NCBI RefSeq assembly: GCF_036884255.1
Contig: NZ_CP145605.1
Span: 3,596,001-3,660,000 of the forward strand
From: Paenibacillus tundrae
GTDB lineage: Bacteria > Bacillota > Bacilli > Paenibacillales > Paenibacillaceae
Direction of reading: 5' to 3'
DNA length: 64,000 bases
The notes beneath the pieces were generated by a model. That model saw nothing but the letters and a program-made list of their open reading frames with translations. It searched no databases and was not told the origin of the DNA. Below are positions 52,343 through 61,118 of the stretch, piece after piece. The position numbers were made by a program, and so were the translations under genes. Within the stretch, counting starts at the first letter, position 1. Every line of letters starts with the position of its first letter.

Positions 52343-53302
52343 TCAAATGGTTCGATAGCGATTTAGAATTCGGTTGGCCTCTTCTTGTATTCGTTCACAC
52401 AAAGACTGAGGTTCAATCACCTCAACGTCGCCCCCCCAGCCTAAGATATAGGGTACCAACTCTTCTGGATCGTGGACAAGATAAGTTACCAGAAGACTAT
52501 CGTCCTTTTTCTCAATAGCCTCGATATAAAAGTGACCCGTCTCCGCGATTTTGTCAGCTATTTCAACATTCGCTCTAACCGTTATTCGTTGATTTCTCTT
52601 ATTGTGCGGACGATAGTTACTAAGATGAAATTCCGGCGGCATAACATAATGTGATTCCAACACAACCAGTTCTGTCATTCGTGACAAACGAAAGTGTCGA
52701 ATATCCTTACGGGTCTCACAATGTCCGATCAACGTCCAATTTCCTTGAACGAGTGTCAAACCGTAAGGATCAACCTCTCGTATGCTCTTACGAGTTCCAT
52801 CAGAATCAGCAATTTTTTTCAGATAGGTCATACGTATTTTTCGTCTTTCCAAAATAGCTTGACGCACCTGACTTAAATAACTCTTCACCTTATCATCAAT
52901 CTGCGGTTCACCCGCATGAATCACTCTCATCGTTTCACGAATACGAGTCGACTCATCACGTACCCCTTCTGGCAAAACGGCTTCAATCTTTCGCTGTACT
53001 TGTTCAACTACATCACTGTATTTGTTATCAAGCCTCTGTGAGATAAAATCCGTACCCAACAATAGCGTTACAGCCTCTTCTGCAGTGAAAGTAACTGGCG
53101 GGAGAAAATACCCATCCATCAAGGCATAACCTTGTCCGGGGGCTCCAAAAATAGGCACTCCCACTTCACTTAAAGCCTGCATATCTCGATATATCGTTCT
53201 TATACTAGTCTCGAATTGAGCAGCCAAATCCTCCGCCCTCAACATCTTATTATTGCGCTGAAGTTCGAGCGTTATTGCGAGCTGCCGTTCCGTTTTGTTC
53301 AC
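52343..53302 (-). CDS. HTH-WYL domain transcriptional regulator
   Basis: Residues 1-60 form the winged helix (RQLAITLELQRNNKMLRAEDLAAQF, TSIRTIYRDMQALSEVGVPIFG). The WYL domain lies in residues 130-210 (RKIRMTYLKKIADSDG, REVDPYGLTLVQGNWTLIGHC), with the WCX extension to the end. WYL domains may bind nucleotides or nucleic acids and are common in stress and defence control. The GTG at 53302 has GGGGG seven bases before it; the earlier ATG has none. It may govern the adjacent zinc-ribbon gene, 66 bases downstream. Confidence 0.9.
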   Translation of the reverse strand: MNKTERQLAITLELQRNNKMLRAEDLAAQFETSIRTIYRDMQALSEVGVPIFGAPGQGYALMDGYFLPPVTFTAEEAVTLLLGTDFISQRLDNKYSDVVEQVQRKIEAVLPEGVRDESTRIRETMRVIHAGEPQIDDKVKSYLSQVRQAILERRKIRMTYLKKIADSDGTRKSIREVDPYGLTLVQGNWTLIGHCETRKDIRHFRLSRMTELVVLESHYVMPPEFHLSNYRPHNKRNQRITVRANVEIADKIAETGHFYIEAIEKKDDSLLVTYLVHDPEELVPYILGWGGDVEVIEPQSLCERIQEEANRILNRYRTI

Positions 53303-53346
53303 TGTTCTTCCCCCATTAACCATGTAAGAAACATACTTTGATTCAT

Positions 53347-53787
53347 TTAGTTACATTGCTCTTTGACACTAACATTGTTATTCGTAACAATGACATTGGA
53401 GTAACCTGACAATGATTCGGTGTAAGAACATATCATTTTATTGGTAGTCTCACCATTTGAATCAGTGATCTTTAGATAAATCCCACCTTCTCCAGACAAA
53501 CTTAGGTTAGGACGAATTTTGATTACTTCACCACTTTTTATTTCTGCACCATACACATCTTTGGATCCACTTTCAACTATCACTCCTTGAGCTCCAGTTA
53601 CTAATACACCCGTCTCTACAGATGATAGATTAAAATCAGATTGGTTATCAATAGTCACCGTAAAGCTACGGAACTGATTTAAGAATGAAGAAGCATTACT
53701 TTTTACTAAACTTAAAACTACAATAGTAATTCCAACAACCATAATAATGCAGATTGTCACCAGCAATATAAGGTTCTTGTTTGTCAT
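53347..53787 (-). CDS. membrane-anchored hypothetical protein, 146 aa
   Basis: A single transmembrane helix (residues 6-28) is followed by a ~110-residue domain of mostly beta strands (FTVTIDNQSDFNLSS, GGIYLKITDSNGE), probably an immunoglobulin-like fold outside the cell. Two cysteines near the end (ICSYTES, KEQC) could pair. No family is recognised. It lies 44 bases upstream of the WYL gene on the same strand. Confidence 0.65.
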   Translation of the reverse strand: MTNKNLILLVTICIIMVVGITIVVLSLVKSNASSFLNQFRSFTVTIDNQSDFNLSSVETGVLVTGAQGVIVESGSKDVYGAEIKSGEVIKIRPNLSLSGEGGIYLKITDSNGETTNKMICSYTESLSGYSNVIVTNNNVSVKEQCN

Positions 53788-53882
53788 TTAATCACCTCAT
53801 TCGACTATTGTTCCAATATAACCCATTCTAATTCCTAAGTATAGCAGATCGGTTTTAGGCTCAATCCATGGTTCGCTTCATA

Positions 53883-53955
53883 AAAAAATCCCCTTATCGT
53901 AGCAAGATTAAGTCCGTCTTAACATTGACTTTTCTCTTGTCTACTAAAGGGGAAA
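53883..53955 (-). terminator. terminator-like repeat of the codBA operon
   Basis: On the minus strand TTTTCCCCTTT and AAGGGGATTTTTTT pair, with TAG/CTA and AAGAC/GTCTT-like inner parts. It lies 66 bases past the codA stop codon. Confidence 0.55.
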
Positions 53956-54020
53956 ATAATTAAAAATTGATTATTTAAAATAGTGCTGACTCTATTTCAA
54001 CCATAATCATGCCATGTTTA

Positions 54021-55289
54021 TTATTTGTTGAACGTAACCTTTTCCGAACCACCATCCAATAGAATGGACGTTTCCCGCGGCTTCGTCTCTGCGATTTTAC
54101 GACCATTTCTGAAGGAATACAGCACACCAGCTTGTTTGCGAATGGCTTCATATTCATTCTCTGCTTCAAGCACGATGAAGTTGGCAGGTTTACCTTCCTC
54201 AATACCGTATACATCCTCAATGTGCAGCGTTCTTGCACTATTGCTAGTAATAAGATCGATTGAATTCACGATCTGGTCATAACCGAGCAATTGTGAAGCA
54301 TGGATGCCCATATGCAGCACCTGAAGCATGTTGCCTGTACCAAGTGGGTACCACGGGTCGAAGATATCATCATGACCGAAACATACATTCAAGCCCGCTT
54401 CCTGAAGCTCCTTCACCCGTGTCAGTCCTCTTCTCTTCGGATACGTGTCAAAGCGCCCTTGCAAGTGAATGTTAACGAGTGGGTTGGACACAAAGTTCAG
54501 ATCAGCCATCTTCAATAGGCGGAACAATTTATACGTATAAGCATCATTATATGACCCCATCGCGGTTGTGTGGCTAGCCGTAGTTCGGGAGCCTAGTCCT
54601 CGTTCGTAAGCTTCCTTCGCCACAACCTCTATGAATCGAGATTGCTCATCATCGATCTCATCACAGTGAATATCGATCAGTCGGTCATATTTCTCAGCAA
54701 GATCAAACGCAACTTTCATGGACTCAACGCCATATTCACGTGTGAATTCAAAGTGCGGAATGCCGCCAACCACATCAACGCCCATTTTGAGTGACTCTTC
54801 CAGCAATTCCGCGCCGTTTGGATACGAGTGAATACCTTCCTGCGGGAAAGCAACAAGCTGGATGTCCATATATGGAGCCATTTCTTCTTTTACTTCGAGC
54901 ATCGCTTTTACTGCAATTAAGCTTGGATCAGTCACATCGACATGTGTCCGCACATGCTGGATGCCTTGAGCCAGTTGCCATTTTAATGCTGTTTTGGAAC
55001 GGGTTTTGACATCCTCATGAGTTAAGAAGGCCTTGCGCTCAGACCAACGTTGAATCCCTTCGAACAGTGTACCGCTTAGATTCCACTCTGGCTCCCCTGC
55101 CGTAAGTGTTGTATCCAGATGGATATGTGGTTCAATAAATGGTGGCAGTACAAGTGAGCCGTTGACATTAATGACTTCGTCATTAGCTGTCGTCTCCAGC
55201 GTTTCTGTGATCTGCACAAACTTTCCGTCTTTTACCACAATATTCCAAAGGCCTTCTTTACCCCGCAATTTTGCGTTCTGTATAATCAT
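54021..55289 (-). CDS. codA: cytosine deaminase
   Basis: CodA turns cytosine (and isoguanine-like bases) into uracil and ammonia. The amidohydrolase metal sites are complete: PHIHLD near residue 56, [10 protein letters not shown] (the His and catalytic Glu), [11 protein letters not shown] and [12 protein letters not shown] with the last aspartate. At 422 residues the length matches E. coli CodA. AAAGGGG lies before the ATG. The gene starts inside codB, overlapping it by 32 bases, so the two are translated together. A PyrR-type attenuator upstream of codB links it to pyrimidine supply. Confidence 0.95.
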   Translation of the reverse strand: MIIQNAKLRGKEGLWNIVVKDGKFVQITETLETTANDEVINVNGSLVLPPFIEPHIHLDTTLTAGEPEWNLSGTLFEGIQRWSERKAFLTHEDVKTRSKTALKWQLAQGIQHVRTHVDVTDPSLIAVKAMLEVKEEMAPYMDIQLVAFPQEGIHSYPNGAELLEESLKMGVDVVGGIPHFEFTREYGVESMKVAFDLAEKYDRLIDIHCDEIDDEQSRFIEVVAKEAYERGLGSRTTASHTTAMGSYNDAYTYKLFRLLKMADLNFVSNPLVNIHLQGRFDTYPKRRGLTRVKELQEAGLNVCFGHDDIFDPWYPLGTGNMLQVLHMGIHASQLLGYDQIVNSIDLITSNSARTLHIEDVYGIEEGKPANFIVLEAENEYEAIRKQAGVLYSFRNGRKIAETKPRETSILLDGGSEKVTFNK

Positions 55290-56535
55290 TCAAATTCCCC
55301 TTTTCTTTGTTTTCTTTCGCTGGAACAATCATCATGAGCAAGACATAGGCTACCGCTGTTCCGAGTAATGCGTTCAGTGGTGTTACCCCTGGTGCAAGCT
55401 GTGCAAATGCAACGCCGATGGCCCAAGCAATCATCGCTATCCAGTTTACATTTTTGAAGTTCATTTCAGCAAAAGGCTTATACGATCTGCGTTTCACAAT
55501 AAAGTAATCTGCAATAATAATGGCTCCAATCGATGGAACAGCTGCACCCAGCACATTCAGGAAACCAACGAAGTTGTTATACATCCACATGGCAAACACT
55601 GTACCTACGATACCATTTACGATCACGAAGAATTTCTTCGATATTTTGGTGATGTTGGCAAACCCGAGCCCAGAAGCATATAGCGCATTATCATTAGTCG
55701 TCCAGATATTCAGCCCCAGAACGATAATGGCTGGGATGATCAGTCCTTGCAGGAACATAACTTCTGAGATATCTGCTAGATTATAAGCCATCGCTCCTAC
55801 AGCACCAAATAGAAACATGAGTGAATTCCCCAAGAAGAATGCAATAACTGTCGCCGTAACCGCTTGTTTGGAAGTACGGGAGAATCGAGCAAAATCGGGC
55901 GTTAGTGTTCCACCGCTAATAAATGAGCCAATGCAGATCGTCAATGCTGCCGCCGCAGTAAGCGTCTGTGTTGGTGTGTAGTCAAGTAATCCCTGCAAAC
56001 CGCCTAGCGTGTTAGCTCCTTCAAACATGGAGTAGCTACCCAGAATAGCAATTGCGGGAACTGCAATATAACCAAGAATGATAAGTGACTTCATACCGTA
56101 AATAGCGGATGCGGTCATCGCAAGACCAAACACAATGATCAACAGATATACGTTCCAGTCCATCGCTTTAGCGACCGGGATGGCAAACATCGCTACGCCG
56201 ACACCGAACCATCCAACCTGTGTAAATCCAAGCAGAAATGATGGAAGATACGACCCTTTCGCACCAAACGCATATTTTGCAAGCAAGTGCGTAGATAGTC
56301 CTGTCTTGGCAGCAATATGTGCCAACGCTCCTGTGTAGATACCGAGCACTAGGTTACCTGCGAGTACAATGCCGATGAATTCCATGAATGTCAGACTGAC
56401 GCCCAGTGTTCCCCCTGCCAACATACTTGCTGAGAAAAATGTGAACCCAAGCATAACGGATAACGTCTTCCAAAAATGGTTTCGTTGTGCCTTTGGTACC
56501 TCTTGCCATGAAAATTCTTGATCTTGTTTGCTCAT
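55258..56535 (-). CDS. codB: cytosine permease
   Basis: CodB is a NCS1-family sodium- or proton-linked importer of cytosine. It has twelve helices. The N-terminal soluble part reads [18 protein letters not shown], then [47 protein letters not shown] and [20 protein letters not shown], all typical of CodB. The ATG at 56535 follows AGGAGGTATTCTG on the minus strand. It is the first gene of codBA, behind a PyrR-type attenuator. Confidence 0.95.
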   Translation of the reverse strand: MSKQDQEFSWQEVPKAQRNHFWKTLSVMLGFTFFSASMLAGGTLGVSLTFMEFIGIVLAGNLVLGIYTGALAHIAAKTGLSTHLLAKYAFGAKGSYLPSFLLGFTQVGWFGVGVAMFAIPVAKAMDWNVYLLIIVFGLAMTASAIYGMKSLIILGYIAVPAIAILGSYSMFEGANTLGGLQGLLDYTPTQTLTAAAALTICIGSFISGGTLTPDFARFSRTSKQAVTATVIAFFLGNSLMFLFGAVGAMAYNLADISEVMFLQGLIIPAIIVLGLNIWTTNDNALYASGLGFANITKISKKFFVIVNGIVGTVFAMWMYNNFVGFLNVLGAAVPSIGAIIIADYFIVKRRSYKPFAEMNFKNVNWIAMIAWAIGVAFAQLAPGVTPLNALLGTAVAYVLLMMIVPAKENKEKGNLNDYTERKIAG

Positions 56536-56575
56536 CAGAATACCTCCAAATAAAGTGTTCTGATACCATAAAAAA

Positions 56576-56727
56576 GCAGAAAAAAGAGGCTACTCGTCAA
56601 GTTATACACTGACAAGTAGCCTCTTCTTGCATTACAATCCGCGCGAAGACGCAGAGCATCCCTGATGGATATGCCCCGATTCCTGCGTGATTATAAAATC
56701 CGCTGCCCTTGCCAGCCTCTCTGGACT
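56576..56727 (-). promoter_or_regulatory. PyrR-type attenuator of codBA
   Basis: The minus strand at 56707-56727 carries TCCAGAGAGGCTGGCAAGG, the conserved PyrR-binding loop of pyr operon leaders. Further on, a strong terminator (56584-56625) has arms AAGAGGCTACT-T-GTCA and TGAC-G-AGTAGCCTCTT, followed by T5. Between them lies a G-rich folding region (CGCAG...CTGCG) that would form the antiterminator. UMP-bound PyrR would stabilise the binding hairpin and cause termination. PyrR itself is not in this window. Confidence 0.85.
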
Positions 56728-56759
56728 GAATTAAAGGTACCAGTATTCAATTAAACTCT

Positions 56760-56788
56760 ATTATTTTGGAAAACGTCGAAGATGTCAA
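56760..56788 (-). promoter_or_regulatory. sigma-A promoter of codBA
   Basis: TTGACA (56788-56783) and AATAAT (56765-56760) are 17 bases apart. The start would lie near 56752, giving a leader of about 220 bases, enough for the attenuator. Confidence 0.65.
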
Positions 56789-56842
56789 TGTCATTATTAT
56801 CCATTCATTATTAATTATTAATTTTTCATCACTACTTTTAGG

Positions 56843-57226
56843 CTATAAACCCTCTTCATAAGAGTTTTCCAAAATACCGTAAATCGTCATATGGATTTTG
56901 CCAAAACGTACTTCACAGAGTTCAGCAGGAGCAAAATTCAGACTCACGATACACTCTTTCAATCGACCTAGATTATATTCCAAAACTTCATCTTCCAATT
57001 CAAAAATTAGGCTAGATACATCATAACTGAGTTGATCGAGTTGATTGTTACAAGAGAAGGTTAGTTTATTTATTTTCTTATTTGCAACCATCGCTGGTTC
57101 GTCTAGTTCAATGTTGCCCTGAGCACCATTTAGTGCATTCTTAAACGCTTCAATAAGATCATTAACGCCATGTTGATCGAAGACAATCGTCAAGGCGTAT
57201 TTCCCATCTCTAGCCAACTTGATCAT
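56843..57226 (-). CDS. hypothetical protein, 127 aa
   Basis: A soluble alpha/beta protein without a known motif. It contains strands (YALTIVFDQHG, KLTFSCNNQ) and helices (NDLIEAFKNALNG). Its ATG overlaps the stop codon of the upstream kinase gene by four bases (ATGA), so the pair are translated together. It might act as a partner or modifier of that kinase-like protein, but nothing in the sequence proves this. A homology search is needed to assign it. Confidence 0.65.
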   Translation of the reverse strand: MIKLARDGKYALTIVFDQHGVNDLIEAFKNALNGAQGNIELDEPAMVANKKINKLTFSCNNQLDQLSYDVSSLIFELEDEVLEYNLGRLKECIVSLNFAPAELCEVRFGKIHMTIYGILENSYEEGL

Positions 57227-58101
57227 AAGTCTAAACCTCCCTCATTCCTGCATTGAAGTACGATATTCCTCCAATACTGCCAAGATACCAGATACGAATC
57301 CAGATCGCTCGGATGATGCTTGATGGCAGTTCCAATTCTCAGGTATAAGCCGATGAGGACTTTCTCGTAGATCGTCGATACGGATGCCTCACCTTTGAAG
57401 CGAATCTGATCCAAGATTGAATGGAATGTTTCTATCGTTAGATCGTCTGGTGATGAACAAAATGCATAAATTACATCATACAAGGGATCTCCAATGACAG
57501 GTGCAGGGTCAATCACACCCTTTAATTGTCCGTCCTCAAATATAAAATTATGTACGCCACAATCCCCATGTAATAAAAATGCTTCCTGCTCTTCCTCCAT
57601 GTTTTGTACCAGATTACATACAAGTTCATGATCTTCATCAGCTAAGTGCACACCGATCATTATAGATTTCGCAGAGCGTTCATCTTCCAGGAAATCACGC
57701 CATGATTTACTCGGTTGATCCGCCCATCCCCAACCTTGTTGAGTGCTTACTTGCTTATAATCATTAACAAGCCCATGAATGAGCGTTTGCAGTATTTCTC
57801 TTTTATTCTCATTCGGATAATCCGTTGAACCGGTGATAAAAGAGTACACGAGATACGTATTTGAGGGTTCTAAAAATATAAGCTTCGGAAGTAAATGTGA
57901 CGATTGATAATAGTTCAGGTAGATCGATTCAGACTTAACCACCTGAGGCTCATTTATTTTTATGACATATGGATTACCATCTGTGCGTTCTATAAAATAT
58001 AGCTTACTCACTGTGCCTCCACTCAATCGCTTGGCTGGAATAGCGACAGAGTGTAACACATTATGATGGACTAAATCTTCCATAATTTGCTCTATGTTCA
58101 T
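57223..58101 (-). CDS. phosphotransferase (aminoglycoside phosphotransferase-like)
   Basis: The kinase-like fold shows a glycine loop in SGGTVSKLYFIE, the ATP lysine in YVIKINE, the catalytic loop LLHGDCGVHNFIFE (H-G-D-x-x-x-x-N) and the metal aspartate in GVIDPAPVIGDPLYDVIYA. The length (292 residues) suits the APH family, which includes antibiotic kinases, choline kinases and fructosamine kinases. The substrate is not known. It overlaps the following 127-residue gene by four bases. Confidence 0.88.
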   Translation of the reverse strand: MNIEQIMEDLVHHNVLHSVAIPAKRLSGGTVSKLYFIERTDGNPYVIKINEPQVVKSESIYLNYYQSSHLLPKLIFLEPSNTYLVYSFITGSTDYPNENKREILQTLIHGLVNDYKQVSTQQGWGWADQPSKSWRDFLEDERSAKSIMIGVHLADEDHELVCNLVQNMEEEQEAFLLHGDCGVHNFIFEDGQLKGVIDPAPVIGDPLYDVIYAFCSSPDDLTIETFHSILDQIRFKGEASVSTIYEKVLIGLYLRIGTAIKHHPSDLDSYLVSWQYWRNIVLQCRNEGGLDL

Positions 58102-58139
58102 AAGTGACCACGCTACTTTCAGTGCTTAATATGTCGTGT

Positions 58140-58790
58140 TTAGAATACGATTTTAACAACTTCTGGATATAATCTTTCGTATTCTTTATAGAGCACATAA
58201 TGATGAACACCCTTAGAGACATCAAGGGCTTCCTTCGCAAGCTGTATAGCAAGATCTCGTCGACCCGCTTTGAGCTCAATTCCTCCTAGCAGCGCGGATC
58301 TCATCCAATGTTTCTTAATAGACTTCAGTCGTTCTCGTGCTTGCTCGCTATTGCCCTCCTCCATCAGAAGATACGTTTCATAATATGCCTGGTAATCTGA
58401 TTCACGAATATGTGGGATAGCTTCCCGAATAGCATTCATGTCCTTGTTATAGATTCCATACGCTGCCTTGAAGGATGACTGTGCTGCTTTCTGTTTGTAT
58501 TTGAGCAATACTTGCTCCATAACAACCTCTGCTTCGTCATCCAGCTTATTCGCTAGAACATAATTGATGTACAGCCCAGGTGTCTTTTTCTGCTTACGTA
58601 AACAAGACTCAATCCGATCTATGTTCTTATCGAACACTAACGGATATATTGTGAAACTTAGAAACGCAATAAGTGTGGCTGTGAAGACAACAATTATCGT
58701 TAACACTGTGGAATAATCATTCCATGCCATGAAAAAGACAAAGAAAAAAACGATGATTCCCATAACAACTTCCCAACGTAGCTTCCGCAT
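58140..58790 (-). CDS. hypothetical protein with two N-terminal helices
   Basis: Two hydrophobic helices (about residues 8-26 and 30-52) are followed by a ~160-residue cytoplasmic helical region. It contains repeated tetratricopeptide-like helices (YYETYLLMEEGNSEQARERLKSIK in two parts, AIQLAKEALDVSKG). The ATG at 58790 lies seven bases after GGGGGAG. It may be a membrane-bound scaffold; no specific role can be given. It precedes the kinase gene by 38 bases on the same strand. Confidence 0.68.
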   Translation of the reverse strand: MRKLRWEVVMGIIVFFFVFFMAWNDYSTVLTIIVVFTATLIAFLSFTIYPLVFDKNIDRIESCLRKQKKTPGLYINYVLANKLDDEAEVVMEQVLLKYKQKAAQSSFKAAYGIYNKDMNAIREAIPHIRESDYQAYYETYLLMEEGNSEQARERLKSIKKHWMRSALLGGIELKAGRRDLAIQLAKEALDVSKGVHHYVLYKEYERLYPEVVKIVF

Positions 58791-58886
58791 AACCAATCTC
58801 CCCCGAATGATGTAAATAACAAAAAAGTAACAACAAGTGAATCGATTTCAGCATACCTTTAGCTGTTTTAGCTGCTTAAATCAAGG

Positions 58887-58927
58887 CTAGATATAGTTCT
58901 AAAACGGTTTAATCCGTCTATATCTAG
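58887..58927. repeat. perfect 10-base inverted repeat with inner dyad
   Basis: CTAGATATAG and CTATATCTAG are perfect arms; ACGG and CCGT pair inside, with a seven-base bulge on one side. It lies about 100 bases upstream of the 58140-58790 gene, in a place suited to an operator or an RNA leader structure. Confidence 0.5.
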
Positions 58928-59100
58928 TTACATAAAACACGTTTTAATGAGTTATGAAATTGATTCAAGTAACCATTATATCAAATTAACAATCTTTTAT
59001 TTGTAAAATGTTAGGTAGTTTATAGTTCAACAGATTTCAGCTTCGTTTTGATACATGTGGTTTTTATTATGTAATTGTAGCCAAAAGCTGCGTTAGAGTA

Positions 59101-59138
59101 AAAAAAGACCTCACCAAATGTTGATTGGTAAGGTCTTT
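59101..59138 (-). terminator. intrinsic terminator of the adc-panE-like operon
   Basis: AAAAAAGACCT-C-ACCAA and TTGGT-A-AGGTCTTT pair with a seven-base loop, and the minus strand ends in T6. It lies 44 bases past the stop codon at 59182. Confidence 0.85.
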
Positions 59139-59181
59139 CAGAGTTTCAATAAAGGTGATGCGCTCGTTCAAGCTATTTATG

Positions 59182-60228
59182 TTATATCGTGTTGACTTGT
59201 TGCTCGTTTAATAATGCTTCAAAAGCTTTGATATTCGTACCAAACTGAGGAACCGTCTGGGTCTCTTCAGCCTGTTTGACCAGTTCAACAACTAGGTCAT
59301 TGTATGGCGTTGCCACCCCGGTGCCTGCCGCTCTACTGGATACGACTCCATTAATATAATCAATCTCGGTTTTACGTTTCTTCTCCAGATCCTGTAGCAT
59401 ACTTGCTTTAAGGAGTCTTGAAGGTTCCATCACAGTACGTAATGTTTGAACTCGTGCAGCAATATCTGCCTCACTGTTCAGTTCAAGCGAAGCAATATCG
59501 AAGCCATTCATTTTCACAAATTGAACTCCACTTGCATGTCCAACCTTAATTGTCTCATCCGCAATGTGAACTGCGCTCACAATACCAGCCTCGTGGTCGA
59601 TAATATCTCCATATTCTCCGTTTAATGCTGCTGATAATCCGCTAAATGCATTATTAATTAACAACTTCGACCATTTTGTTCCAACCAGATTGTCCGATAT
59701 ATGTGTCCCTCCGACCAGGTCTAGAACGGATTTTACTCGCTCAATTCTCTCGGTAACTTCACCATTTAGCTCTCCAATCTGAAAAGCATACTGCTTGAAC
59801 TGTGTGTATTCTGTCGTCAGGCTCGACACGCCAGGTTCAATGAAGGTAGCTCCAAATTCTACGGAGCCTGCTATAACGCGCTGTGCCCCCACAATCGAAG
59901 CGACTTTATCTTCAGGAATCCCGTTCTGTAGAGAGCATACGATACTGTCTTCTTTCAAGAAAGGAAGTAATTCCTGTAGAATTGCATCGTTATATAGCTG
60001 TTTCGTTAGAAGTAGGATGAGATCGTATTTTCCTGACTTCTGCTCAGGGGTTATCGCTTTTACTTTAGCCTGAAACTCTGTCGTACCGGTCACTTTGGCA
60101 CCTGTCTGATTTAAAGCTTCAACATGCTCCTGATACGCATCAATTAACTCGACATCCATTCCACCGTCCGCTAGATAAGCTCCGACGATCGTTCCCAAAG
60201 ATCCTGCTCCTACAATTGCAATTCTCAT
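59182..60228 (-). CDS. 2-dehydropantoate 2-reductase family protein (PanE/ApbA-like)
   Basis: The N-terminal RIAIVGAGSLGTIVGAYLADGG is the NADP fold of ketopantoate reductases. The catalytic lysine is in LVGTKWSKLLINNAFSGLSAL and the glutamate in KRKTEIDYING. At 348 residues it is longer than E. coli PanE (303), as in many PanE-like paralogs that reduce other 2-oxo acids. AGGAGG precedes the ATG. It lies 15 bases behind an acetoacetate decarboxylase gene, not in a pantothenate operon, so a role outside vitamin synthesis is likely. Confidence 0.88.
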   Translation of the reverse strand: MRIAIVGAGSLGTIVGAYLADGGMDVELIDAYQEHVEALNQTGAKVTGTTEFQAKVKAITPEQKSGKYDLILLLTKQLYNDAILQELLPFLKEDSIVCSLQNGIPEDKVASIVGAQRVIAGSVEFGATFIEPGVSSLTTEYTQFKQYAFQIGELNGEVTERIERVKSVLDLVGGTHISDNLVGTKWSKLLINNAFSGLSAALNGEYGDIIDHEAGIVSAVHIADETIKVGHASGVQFVKMNGFDIASLELNSEADIAARVQTLRTVMEPSRLLKASMLQDLEKKRKTEIDYINGVVSSRAAGTGVATPYNDLVVELVKQAEETQTVPQFGTNIKAFEALLNEQQVNTI

Positions 60229-60243
60229 GATTATGTTTCCTCC

Positions 60244-60990
60244 TTATTTCTCTTCTAGGTAGTTATATACAGGCTGTGCAGCATTTAAGGTTAGGTCGGT
60301 AAGAATATGGGATGCAGAAACCACTTCCAATACAGGCAGATCTGCAAGAGGTGCTAATGCATGTTCGAAGAGTTGAAGCCGGGCAGGCCCTGTCCAGGCT
60401 TCCTTCACTTCAATATCCGTAATTTGAGTTCGGATCAGATCACAGATTCTCAAATTACCGTTATAGTCCGTCGCAATCTTGATCATAAAATTCGGACGAC
60501 ATATTTCGCTTTTAGCAGCCTCTTTGTCCATTTCCACGTGCTTGTAACCCATGGTCGCCGTTGCGACACGAAGTGTTCCATAATCAAGCGTACCAACGAG
60601 TGTATCTGAATCCGTGTAGAGCTTGGGTGCACCCAACTTTTTCGGATATGCCGTAAGCTCTCGACCACTGGCAATTGCGGGAAAATTGTCTACATACATC
60701 GAGTGCACATAATCGCCATTTTCACCATTGAATTGAACGGGAATGACTTGTCCTGCTTCCGTATAAGCACCGAGCCCAGATACATCCGGCATCCACATCA
60801 CCTCGAATTTGACCAGAGGGTCTGTGATCTGCAAAGGCTCTGGTACTGCAGATCGCAAAGCTTGCTCATCCGTTCGGTATATAATATTTAGATATTCCCG
60901 ATTCTTAAATTTGTACGGTGGCATCGGATAAGCCGGAGCCGTTAAGGGTGTATTCAAATTGTTAGCTATGTTATTTACATCGATTTTCAT
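60244..60990 (-). CDS. acetoacetate decarboxylase family protein
   Basis: The active-site motif ELTAYPKKLGAPK holds the paired lysines, of which the first forms the Schiff base in Clostridium Adc. The N terminus (APAYPMPPYKFKNREYLNIIYRTD) and the arginine/glutamate region (PEPLQI, VKFEVMWM) also match. The length (248 residues) is that of Clostridium Adc. It should turn acetoacetate into acetone and carbon dioxide, but superfamily members also act on other beta-keto acids. AGGTG lies before the ATG at 60990. It heads the adc-panE-like operon and is divergent from a LysR gene. Confidence 0.92.
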   Translation of the reverse strand: MKIDVNNIANNLNTPLTAPAYPMPPYKFKNREYLNIIYRTDEQALRSAVPEPLQITDPLVKFEVMWMPDVSGLGAYTEAGQVIPVQFNGENGDYVHSMYVDNFPAIASGRELTAYPKKLGAPKLYTDSDTLVGTLDYGTLRVATATMGYKHVEMDKEAAKSEICRPNFMIKIATDYNGNLRICDLIRTQITDIEVKEAWTGPARLQLFEHALAPLADLPVLEVVSASHILTDLTLNAAQPVYNYLEEK

Positions 60991-61086
60991 CAAAGGACAC
61001 CTGCCTTATCCAAATTTATCTCTATCTCATAAATAAATTCTACATCAAAGTTTAAATTTAATATAATACATAATAAGGACTATATA

Positions 61087-61104
61087 TATTTATCATAATA
61101 AATA
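61087..61104. promoter_or_regulatory. candidate LysR operator
   Basis: TATTTAT-CATA-ATAAATA is a dyad with perfect seven-base arms that includes a T-N11-A LysR core. It ends directly before the LysR gene's ribosome site (AAGGAG), so a protein bound here would block the regulator's own expression. Confidence 0.45.
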
Positions 61105-61118
61105 AGGAGTGTACACGA

